Shown: in pieces, positions 1-7,135 of the stretch
How the letters are laid out: every line of letters starts with the position of its first letter
Position numbering within the stretch: position 1 is the stretch's first letter
NCBI GenBank assembly: GCA_026195895.1
Contig: JAPHRO010000077.1
Location: 1 to 36,808 of the forward strand
Length of the DNA stretch: 36,808 bases
Source: Gammaproteobacteria bacterium
GTDB taxonomy: Bacteria; Pseudomonadota; Gammaproteobacteria; SZUA-229
Direction of reading: 5' to 3'
Notes under the pieces: generated by a model
Seen by the model: the letters and a program-made list of their open reading frames with translations, nothing else
Told to the model about the DNA's origin: nothing
Database searches by the model: none
Translations under genes and position numbers: made by a program

Positions 1-125
1 CAGCACGATGATTGTTTCTTGTCCTGTACTTACTTAACGTAAGCACCCACACAAATTATCTAATCTCTATTTTTAAATAACATCGCTCCAGGCGAGCCGG
101 ACATTATAAGAAAACCTTTATTAAA

Positions 126-141
126 AAGAAAGCGCTTTCTT
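126..141. repeat. perfect 16-bp palindrome downstream of rlmI
   Basis: AAGAAAGCGCTTTCTT reads the same on both strands. On the minus strand it is followed by TTTAA, so it could fold into a 6-bp stem with a GCGC loop and act as a weak terminator for rlmI. A second small dyad, CTGTCA-N5-TGACAG, lies at 163-179. I see no gene in positions 1-234. Confidence 0.4.
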
Positions 142-234
142 AAATTCCTTTCCGGATATTCACTGTCATTCCGTGACAGAGGCGCGCATTCTACAGTCTT
201 GTGCAGGAAGGTCAACAGCTTTATTACATTTTTT

Positions 235-1425
235 TTATACCGGTATAATTCGGGCAAAAATAGCCTTGAGATATTCGGTTTCCGGGATAGCTGGATGCAC
301 TGGATGATCGGGCCCCTGGTAACCCTGCGCCAGTATTTGCATATTACGATCCAGATGGCGGGCCGCCTGCAGCATAGTCTTCTGCAACTCGCCTCGGGGC
401 AAATGATACGAGCAGGAACCGGACACCAGGATACCGTCTTTACTTAACAACTGAATAGCCATTCTATTCAGCCGCTGGTAGGCCTCGCGCCCCTGTTTGA
501 AATCTTTCTTACGCTTGATAAAAGCCGGCGGATCCACAATAACCACATCAAATTTCTCCCTTTCTTCGCGCAATTCCTTCAGCGCCTTAAATGCATCGCC
601 CTGAATACCCGACATTCTATCTGCCACATTATTCAGTTCCGCATTCACACCCGCCTGCTCCAATGCCTGCGCAGAGGCATCCACACAGACCACTTCTGTG
701 GCACCTTCCACCGCCGCTTTGACACCCCAGGCACCAATATAACTGAATACATCCAGCACTCTCTGGCCTGTTGAAATATCTGTCAGCAGCTTACGATTCA
801 TTCTCTGATCATAAAACCAGCCGGTCTTCTGACCTGACTGAATCGGCACCTGATATTTCACACCCATATCTTCGATTATCACCTGCTCGGGCACCTCACC
901 CAATACAGACTCTATATATACAGGCAGGCCTTCCCGCTCACGAGCCGAACTATCATTGCGCAACAGTATCGAATTGGGCCGGATAACTTTTTCCAGAGCC
1001 GCAATGATTTCAAGCTTCATCATTTCCATACCGGCGGTGGTAATCTGCACCACCAGCACGTCGCCATACCTGTCAACCACCAGTCCCGGCAGGAAATCAC
1101 TTTCACCAAACACCAGTCGATAATAAGGCTGTGCAAAAAATCGCTCGCGCAAAGACAATGCCATTTTAATGCGGTGCACCAGCAACGACTGACTGGGTGG
1201 ATGTTTCGGATCACGACTCATAATGCGCGCGCAGATCAGCGATATCGGATTGATATAAGCAATACCCAGCGACTTGTCGCCAGCAGATCGAACATCTACT
1301 AATTGCCCAGATTCAAATTGATCAAAGGGAGACACTTTTGTATCCACCTCATTACTAAACACCCACAGATGACCCGCGCGAATTCTACGATCTTCATTTT
1401 TTTTAAGCTTTAATACCGGATACAT
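235..1425 (-). CDS. rlmI: class I SAM-dependent rRNA methyltransferase, RlmI-like (23S rRNA m5C)
   Basis: At 396 aa this matches the usual RlmI length. The N-terminus (about residues 1-80, containing RRIRAGHLWVFSNEV) is the PUA RNA-binding domain. The central and C-terminal part is a Rossmann methyltransferase: the SAM-binding stretch VLDVFSYIGAWGVKAA, then the catalytic-type motif DPPAFIKRKKDF, and finally GSCSYHL with the cysteine typical of m5C enzymes. The family methylates C1962 of 23S rRNA in E. coli. The gene starts 5 bp after the stop of the upstream minus-strand BrkB gene, so the two are probably cotranscribed. No strong ribosome-binding site is visible before the ATG. The family call is firm; the exact target base is inferred from homology. 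Confidence 0.93.
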   Translation of the reverse strand: MYPVLKLKKNEDRRIRAGHLWVFSNEVDTKVSPFDQFESGQLVDVRSAGDKSLGIAYINPISLICARIMSRDPKHPPSQSLLVHRIKMALSLRERFFAQPYYRLVFGESDFLPGLVVDRYGDVLVVQITTAGMEMMKLEIIAALEKVIRPNSILLRNDSSAREREGLPVYIESVLGEVPEQVIIEDMGVKYQVPIQSGQKTGWFYDQRMNRKLLTDISTGQRVLDVFSYIGAWGVKAAVEGATEVVCVDASAQALEQAGVNAELNNVADRMSGIQGDAFKALKELREEREKFDVVIVDPPAFIKRKKDFKQGREAYQRLNRMAIQLLSKDGILVSGSCSYHLPRGELQKTMLQAARHLDRNMQILAQGYQGPDHPVHPAIPETEYLKAIFARIIPV

Positions 1426-1430
1426 TTTAT

Positions 1431-2222
1431 TTAATTCTCAAAACGACACTGCAAATAGAAACAAAGCCTTAGACCATGTAACAACATGAACCAGGAAAGA
1501 TAAACCCACAATAGAAAGAACAACATTACACTGAATGAACCATACAATGAAGCATAGGTTTTATTGATGACCACATAATATACGAAAAACATTTTAGCAA
1601 TTTGCCAGACCACAGAAACGACAAAGGATGAAAGCAGCGCGACTCTTATACTAATGCGCATGTTCGGCGAGACCTTGTAAATCACAAAAAACAATAGCCA
1701 TATCATCAGATAAGACAGACTGGTAAATACACCAATAGCACTATCATATTCACCAAGCACACGATGCAAATAATCAGAAAAATAAAAGGAACCGCCAAGC
1801 GTCAACGGCATAAGGACAGCGAGTATCAAATAAGTTTCCAAAGCATGCAAAAAACTGGTATTTGCCACATGGAATATTTTATTTACAACATACTGGTAAT
1901 TCTGATAAAAAATCAGAGAAGCCACCGCCACGTAGATAAAACCCCACAAGCCCATTTTTCTGGAATTTTCCAGAAACTCGTCAAGATAAATACTGACCGC
2001 TTCAGTATGAGTCGGTATGAGATTAACAATAAGAAACGACTTAACCCCAAGATAGTAAACTGAAAATGCATCGAACTTGCTCAATACAAATAACAGCACC
2101 CACAACATAGGAATAACTGAAAAAATCGTGTAAAAGCTGAGGCTAGCTGCAAAATACCCCAGATCATCCCCCAGAATATGCCCGAGCTTTTCCAATCCAG
2201 TGCGCAAACGATCTAGAATCAT
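1431..2222 (-). CDS. YihY/BrkB family inner-membrane protein
   Basis: A 263-aa polytopic membrane protein with about six hydrophobic segments. The early stretch DDLGYFAASLSFYTIFSVIPML is the hallmark of the YihY/BrkB family, once called ribonuclease BN, a label since withdrawn for this family. The molecular function is unknown; the family has been discussed as transporters. The ATG is preceded by AAAGG at a suitable distance. It is the first gene of a minus-strand pair with rlmI (5-bp gap) and is divergent from the thioredoxin-domain gene. Length is slightly shorter than E. coli YihY (about 290 aa) and looks complete. Confidence 0.9.
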   Translation of the reverse strand: MILDRLRTGLEKLGHILGDDLGYFAASLSFYTIFSVIPMLWVLLFVLSKFDAFSVYYLGVKSFLIVNLIPTHTEAVSIYLDEFLENSRKMGLWGFIYVAVASLIFYQNYQYVVNKIFHVANTSFLHALETYLILAVLMPLTLGGSFYFSDYLHRVLGEYDSAIGVFTSLSYLMIWLLFFVIYKVSPNMRISIRVALLSSFVVSVVWQIAKMFFVYYVVINKTYASLYGSFSVMLFFLLWVYLSWFMLLHGLRLCFYLQCRFEN

Positions 2223-2360
2223 GACAACCTTTAATATAGTGTCGACAACTGATTATGGGTTAATTAACATGTACCCACAAATTCTTTCATGTTTTTATAT
2301 TGTCGCCTAAGGATAACGGCTGCGCTATAGTTAAAAACCCTCCAATTGAAACCAGCACCT

Positions 2361-4448
2361 ATGAACAAGCCGGACAACAAACTAAGCCAGGAAACCAGTC
2401 CCTACTTGCTACAACATGCTGATAACCCGGTAAACTGGCGCGCATGGAACCAGGACGCACTGGACGAGGCACAACACAAAAACAAACCCATTTTATTATC
2501 CGTTGGATATTCTGCCTGCCACTGGTGTCATGTAATGGCGCATGAATCGTTTGAAGACAAAGAGACAGCTCGCATCATGAACGAGCACTTCATCAACATT
2601 AAAGTTGATCGCGAAGAAAGACCCGATCTTGACAAAATTTATCAACACGCCCATTCAATGCTTACCGGACGCCCAGGCGGCTGGCCCCTCACGGTTTTTC
2701 TAACACCCGCTGACCAGATGCCATTTTTTGCTGGCACCTATTTCCCCAAACAGCGCAAATACAACATGCCTTCTTTTCAGGAAATCATGGCCACTGTTAG
2801 CAATGTATTCAGCTCAAGAAAAGATGATATTGAAAAACAGAACACATCTTTAAAATCCATGCTGAACCAGATAACCCAGCATGACAAAAACACCGCAGCT
2901 TCACTAAATGCGTTACCGCTGGATCTGGCACGCAAACAAATGCTGACGGAATTCGATCATATTCACGGCGGCTTCAGCGGCGCACCCAAATTTCCGCATC
3001 CAGCCATGCTAGAACGCGCCATGCGTCACTGGGCACTCAGCCGACAACAGCAACACAATGACGAGGATATTTTAGACAGCGCCATTTTCACGCTTCAAAA
3101 AATGGCCATGGGTGGCATATTTGATCATATCGGCGGTGGATTTTGTCGCTATTCAACCGATGAACTATGGATGATTCCACATTTTGAAAAAATGCTATCT
3201 GACAATGGCCAGTTGCTGCCGCTTTATGCCTATGCATACCAGATAACCAGACTGCCATTATTTAAACATGCCGCAATACAAACCGCAGACTGGGCACAAA
3301 GAGAAATGCAGTCAACCGAAGGCGGTTACTATTCCGCAATAGATGCCGACTCCGAAGGAGAAGAGGGTAAATTTTACGTATGGTCTCCGACTGAAGTTAA
3401 AAACTTACTTGCCGCAGAAGATTATGAAATATTTGCTCACTGCTATGGCCTGGATAAAACCGAAAATTTTGTAGGACACTGGCATTTACACGCGTATATT
3501 TCCACAGAAAAGCTGGCAGAAAAATTCAACATCAGTGAACAGGATATATTCAACACGCTGAACAGGTGTAGAAAGATATTATTCGACCAGCGATCAAAGC
3601 GCATTACTCCTGGAATAGACGATAAAATACTCTGTTCATGGAACGCGCTAATGATACGGGGCATGTGCATTGCCGGTAAGTTGCTCGATAAACCCGAATA
3701 CATCCACTCAGCTCAGCGCGCCCTTGAATTCATCAAGAATACCCTATGGGATGACCAACACTTACTGGCAACATATAAAGACAACAAAGCCCACTTAAAC
3801 GCATATCTTGATGACTATGCATATTTATTGAATGCATTAATAGAGTATTTACAGTGCACCTGGGATAACGACATGCTTGACTGGGCAAATAACATTGCCG
3901 CCACGCTATTAAATAATTTTGAAGATAAAAATAAAGGCGGCTTCTATTTTACCAGCCATGAGCATGAGAAACTGATCCAGCGCAGCAAAACTTTCGCCGA
4001 TGAAGCTATACCCTCCGGAAACGGCATCGCGGCTTTTGCTTTACAGCGACTCGGCTTACTACTCGGCAACACCGATTATTTAAATGCTGCAGAAAACTGT
4101 ATAAAAGCCGGTTCAAATGACTTCCAGCAACATGCAATAATGAATTGCAGCTTACTTAATGGACTGGAAGAATTATTGCATGCTCCAGTCATTATTATTA
4201 TACGCGGGAACGCCAGTGATTTAACTCAATGGAAAACGGTTTGCGATGCATTTTATCATCCTGCCATAATTAGTTTTGCCATAGCCTCAGATATAAAACC
4301 AGCAACACCGATTGACAACAAAAAACCACTGACTTCTACCAGCGCTTATATCTGCGAAGGCTCAAGCTGCTTACCACCGATTACCGATTTAGATGATTTA
4401 AAATCCTACATTCATCAGCACAGCGCTCACCAGAAATCCAGACCATGA
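2361..4448 (+). CDS. thioredoxin-domain protein, YyaL/DUF255 (SPATA20-like)
   Basis: A 695-aa protein of the DUF255/YyaL family, homologous to human SPATA20. The N-terminal thioredoxin-like domain (about 1-170) opens with the conserved ETSPYLLQHADNPVNW and carries the CxxC-type motif SACHWCHVM. The remainder is an alpha/alpha six-barrel like that of glycoside hydrolases or epimerases, including GGGFCRYSTDELWMIPHFEK and YYSAIDADSEGEEGKFYVW, both typical of the family. The biochemical activity is not established. The ATG at 2361 is preferred over the in-frame TTG at 2346 because family members start just before this motif; neither has a good ribosome-binding site. The stop overlaps the next start (ATGA), so it is coupled to the downstream cupin gene. 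Confidence 0.93.
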   Translation: MNKPDNKLSQETSPYLLQHADNPVNWRAWNQDALDEAQHKNKPILLSVGYSACHWCHVMAHESFEDKETARIMNEHFINIKVDREERPDLDKIYQHAHSMLTGRPGGWPLTVFLTPADQMPFFAGTYFPKQRKYNMPSFQEIMATVSNVFSSRKDDIEKQNTSLKSMLNQITQHDKNTAASLNALPLDLARKQMLTEFDHIHGGFSGAPKFPHPAMLERAMRHWALSRQQQHNDEDILDSAIFTLQKMAMGGIFDHIGGGFCRYSTDELWMIPHFEKMLSDNGQLLPLYAYAYQITRLPLFKHAAIQTADWAQREMQSTEGGYYSAIDADSEGEEGKFYVWSPTEVKNLLAAEDYEIFAHCYGLDKTENFVGHWHLHAYISTEKLAEKFNISEQDIFNTLNRCRKILFDQRSKRITPGIDDKILCSWNALMIRGMCIAGKLLDKPEYIHSAQRALEFIKNTLWDDQHLLATYKDNKAHLNAYLDDYAYLLNALIEYLQCTWDNDMLDWANNIAATLLNNFEDKNKGGFYFTSHEHEKLIQRSKTFADEAIPSGNGIAAFALQRLGLLLGNTDYLNAAENCIKAGSNDFQQHAIMNCSLLNGLEELLHAPVIIIIRGNASDLTQWKTVCDAFYHPAIISFAIASDIKPATPIDNKKPLTSTSAYICEGSSCLPPITDLDDLKSYIHQHSAHQKSRP

Positions 4449-4807
4449 ACAAACTGACTCGCTACAACGACATTTCAACTTACACAACAAAGGATGGATC
4501 ATATATCAAAGAATTAATGCATCCTGCGACACATAGTAGCCGGCAACAAAGCCTCGCCGAAGCCACTATCCCCATAAATACAGAAACCGTCTTACACAAA
4601 CACATTAATAGCGAAGAGCTTTACCATATCACCGACGGCAAGGGACTGATGACCCTGGGCAGCAGTTCTTTCGAAGTTATCAGGGGCGACACTATATGTA
4701 TCCCTCCCAACACCGCACACAAAATAAAAAACATCGGGACAACCGAGTTAAAAATTCTGTGCTGTTGCGCGCCCGCCTACTCCCATAAAGACACCATCCT
4801 GATTTAA
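4445..4807 (+). CDS. small cupin-domain protein
   Basis: A 120-aa single-domain cupin. The two cupin motifs are visible: LHKHINSEELYHITDGKG (metal-binding His/Glu pattern HxH...E) and GDTICIPPNTAHKIKN (second histidine). The fold binds a metal and small acids or sugars; the substrate is not evident. Its ATG overlaps the stop of the YyaL-like gene by 4 bp, so it is translationally coupled, and a strong hairpin terminator follows 30 bp after its stop. The C-terminal CCC run is unusual but lies outside the cupin core. Confidence 0.88.
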   Translation: MNKLTRYNDISTYTTKDGSYIKELMHPATHSSRQQSLAEATIPINTETVLHKHINSEELYHITDGKGLMTLGSSSFEVIRGDTICIPPNTAHKIKNIGTTELKILCCCAPAYSHKDTILI

Positions 4808-4827
4808 ATCGCAGATAAAAATCAGAC

Positions 4828-4859
4828 AAAAAAAAACCCCATTAGATGGGGCTTTTTTT
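4828..4859. terminator. bidirectional rho-independent terminator
   Basis: The stem CCCCAT-TAG-ATGGGG (4837-4851) is flanked by a run of nine A on the left and seven T on the right. It can end both the plus-strand cupin operon and the minus-strand SPOR lipoprotein gene that finishes at 4874. Confidence 0.88.
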
Positions 4860-4873
4860 GACAAGGCCAGCTA

Positions 4874-5482
4874 TTACTGAATAGCTACCGCCTGCAATGA
4901 ACCAACTGACCTAATCCACGGACTCGTATCCAGCTCCCCCTGTACCGAAGCGAGCGCATCATTGGCTTCGGTCTTCGTTGGGTAAACACCCAACAACAGA
5001 ACAAACCATGTTTTACCATTCACAGATGTTTCTGCCGTCCATTGATCAGACAACTGGTGCTGCCTGGCAAAAGCTCTCAAACCTTCCATGCTGCTTGAGG
5101 CAACCACCTGTACGGCATAATGATTCGCTGGCTGTGACATAACACCGCCACTCGCCGCTGGCATTGGCTCAGCTTCCATCATTGGCATCGGTTCGGGCTC
5201 GGGCTCTGCCATGACTACCGGCTGCGGCTCGACCATATCACCCGGCTCGACAGGATATTCCGAATCTTCTGCCGACGCTGCAGATTCCATGGCAGACATA
5301 CCAACTGGCTCTAAAGGCTCGGCTTCTGCAACCGGCTCCACTTCTGCCTGCCTGCTATCCCAGGGTGACGCTTGCTGAGACCACGGTGAAGGTTTGCTTG
5401 CACACGCAGCAAGCGTAATAGTTGCGCCAACTACCAGCGCTGCGTATAAATTCTGTTTTATAATTTTGGTATCCAATGTCAT
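4874..5482 (-). CDS. SPOR-domain lipoprotein (downstream paralogue)
   Basis: A 202-aa protein. An N-terminal signal peptide ends in the lipobox LAAC (about residues 24-27), so it should be lipidated and held in the envelope. A low-complexity linker rich in Glu, Pro, Ala and Met (EPEPEPMPMMEAEPMP) follows. The last 80 residues form a SPOR-like domain (YAVQVVASSSMEGLRAFARQ, then WFVLLLGVYPTKTEANDAL), a fold that binds denuded glycan strands of peptidoglycan, often at division sites. The next upstream gene is its paralogue: same layout, same KPSPWSQQ / EPSPWTKQ sequence after the lipobox, and the same terminal RSxGSLQ. The ATG has GGGGA immediately upstream, closer than ideal. Confidence 0.85.
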   Translation of the reverse strand: MTLDTKIIKQNLYAALVVGATITLAACASKPSPWSQQASPWDSRQAEVEPVAEAEPLEPVGMSAMESAASAEDSEYPVEPGDMVEPQPVVMAEPEPEPMPMMEAEPMPAASGGVMSQPANHYAVQVVASSSMEGLRAFARQHQLSDQWTAETSVNGKTWFVLLLGVYPTKTEANDALASVQGELDTSPWIRSVGSLQAVAIQ

Positions 5483-5558
5483 TTCCCCATTTTTATATGA
5501 CCTACCACACAGTCTAGCTTATGTGGCATTGACGTCAAAATATCTGCCAAATTAATGT

Positions 5559-6161
5559 CTACTGCATCAACTTCTGTAAAGACCCCAGACTGCGTACCCA
5601 GGGTTTAGTGCTCAACGTATCTGCCACTTCCGCCATGCCTGCTTTGGCAGATGAATAATCAGGATAAACATCAAGCAACAGCACATACCAGGTCACGCCA
5701 TCACGAACCGTTGGAATAGCATAGCGCACGGATAACTGATTTTGCTCAGCGAATCGATACAGACGATCGATATCAACAGAGGCAAACAACTGGACTGTGT
5801 AATAATCTGCTGGTTGATTCAGTATTTCATCTTCGGCAGTCATGGCTTCTGGTGGCGCCTCAACTGCTGATTCCATTGGCTCTGCCACTGCTTCTTCGGC
5901 TGTTACAGGTGCTGCACTCTCCACCTGCTCTGTCTGGTAACTCAATTCAACTTCACTAGCACTGGTAGCCTGATCTACTGCCGCCAGATCCTGCTTATAC
6001 TGGTCAGCGGCAGGCGCCGCCGACGGGGCATCACGTCGCTGATCCCAGAGGTTTGACTGCTTGGTCCATGGCGAAGGCTCGCTGGCACAAGCGCTTAGCA
6101 CCATCAACACACCGGTAATTCCTAATAAAGAAAATATCTTATGACTTACTATTGTTTTCAA
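5559..6161 (-). CDS. SPOR-domain lipoprotein (upstream paralogue), TTG start
   Basis: A 200-aa paralogue of the neighbouring lipoprotein gene. It has a signal peptide ending in the lipobox LSAC, a PWTKQSNLWDQRR segment, an acidic and Ala-rich linker, and a C-terminal SPOR-like domain (YTVQLFASVDIDRLYRFAEQ, WYVLLLDVYPDYSSAKAGM). The start codon is TTG at 6161: it sits 7 bp after AGAGGA, and no in-frame ATG occurs before the end of the signal peptide, so the rare start is well supported. The two paralogues are separated by 76 bp, are on the same strand and probably form a short operon. The role is presumably in peptidoglycan or division-site organisation, by family. Confidence 0.84.
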   Translation of the reverse strand: MKTIVSHKIFSLLGITGVLMVLSACASEPSPWTKQSNLWDQRRDAPSAAPAADQYKQDLAAVDQATSASEVELSYQTEQVESAAPVTAEEAVAEPMESAVEAPPEAMTAEDEILNQPADYYTVQLFASVDIDRLYRFAEQNQLSVRYAIPTVRDGVTWYVLLLDVYPDYSSAKAGMAEVADTLSTKPWVRSLGSLQKLMQ

Positions 6162-6219
6162 GACAGCATCCTCTGATTTGTCTGTATTTTGTTCGAGTGT
6201 AGCTGATTATAGACCATTC

Positions 6220-6369
6220 TTAAAGTATTACATTAAGAATACCATCTAAAAATAAATTGCCGCAGCAGCCTATGGCTATCGGCATTAAGAATTTATAATA
6301 CTGCCCATAAAAATATCCTGACAAAATTAAACTCAAGCCCGAATATCCCAACAGGTAGCCAGAATCCAT
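6220..6369 (-). CDS. possible small two-helix membrane peptide (uncertain)
   Basis: A 49-codon frame opening MDSGYLLGYSGLSLILSGYF and ending LDGILNVIL. It is almost entirely hydrophobic and could span the membrane twice, and it would fill the gap upstream of the SPOR gene pair on the same strand. Its ATG overlaps the divergent ATG at 6368, and no ribosome-binding site is visible. I list it only as a candidate; it could equally be chance. Confidence 0.2.
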   Translation of the reverse strand: MDSGYLLGYSGLSLILSGYFYGQYYKFLMPIAIGCCGNLFLDGILNVIL

Positions 6370-7105
6370 GCTTAATTTTTTTAACCAGAAACCGCCTCTG
6401 GACAGTGAAACCACGGACTGGCTATTTGCCGCCTACAACTGGGCATTTGATAATTTTGGTTCCGATGTGTTCTTCAAGCAGACTCAACTGATACTCCCTA
6501 CCAACACTTTTTTTCCTGGCCAGACGGATAACGCCTACGACATGGCACACATCATTTTTGAAAACGTTGTTCGGCATTCGCAGCTTGAGAACATCCCCTG
6601 GAAACTGGTCGCACAAGGACCGGAAGCCAGACAGGGCATTAGCCCCCTACTGGGAACCGATGAAAAAAGTGAGCACACTACAGCCATCATCACCTACGAT
6701 CCGATTCAATCCAGAGACCCGGAAAGCCTCATTGCGAGCTTCGCCCACAAACTCGCTCATTATCTATACGCTCAGGCAAACCAGGCGCCACCAGGCAATG
6801 AAGACCATATCCCTCTGGCCATAGAACTGATGACCGTCTTTATGGGATTCGGCATTATGATGACAAACACGGCTCAATTGTCGCGCTCACTTTCATGTGC
6901 CAGTTGCCAGGGACCGTCAACTCAGCGACTGTCTTTTCTCACCCAGCATGAAACAACCTATTCCCTGGCCATATTTTGCGTATTAAAAAACATACCTGAC
7001 AAGCTAGTCCTCCAGCATCTGAAAAACCCACTAAAATCCTATTACAAAAAATGTGTCAACCATGTCAATATGCACAAAGACGCAATAAAAACGTCCTGCG
7101 CCTGA
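6368..7105 (+). CDS. zinc-peptidase-like protein with degenerate HExxH (HKLAH)
   Basis: A 245-aa soluble-looking protein. In the middle, SFAHKLAHYLY is followed about 20 residues later by PLAIELMTVFMGFGIMMTNTA. This matches the pattern of uncharacterised bacterial gluzincin-like proteins (HELxH, then a TDLLTVFLGFG-type helix carrying the third zinc ligand), except that the catalytic glutamate is lysine. A CASC pair follows, which could bind metal or be structural. The C-terminus is basic. The substrate and function are unknown. The next gene, polB, starts 30 bp downstream on the same strand, so the two may be cotranscribed. The start is the only reasonable ATG, but its ribosome-binding site is weak. 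Confidence 0.75.
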   Translation: MLNFFNQKPPLDSETTDWLFAAYNWAFDNFGSDVFFKQTQLILPTNTFFPGQTDNAYDMAHIIFENVVRHSQLENIPWKLVAQGPEARQGISPLLGTDEKSEHTTAIITYDPIQSRDPESLIASFAHKLAHYLYAQANQAPPGNEDHIPLAIELMTVFMGFGIMMTNTAQLSRSLSCASCQGPSTQRLSFLTQHETTYSLAIFCVLKNIPDKLVLQHLKNPLKSYYKKCVNHVNMHKDAIKTSCA

Positions 7106-7135
7106 TGACTCTTCCCATAAACCCACAGCCCCCCC

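Noticed and set aside
60-257. 65-codon minus-strand frame near the left edge
   Set aside because: Overlaps the 3' end of rlmI, has no ribosome-binding site and the product shows no recognisable feature.
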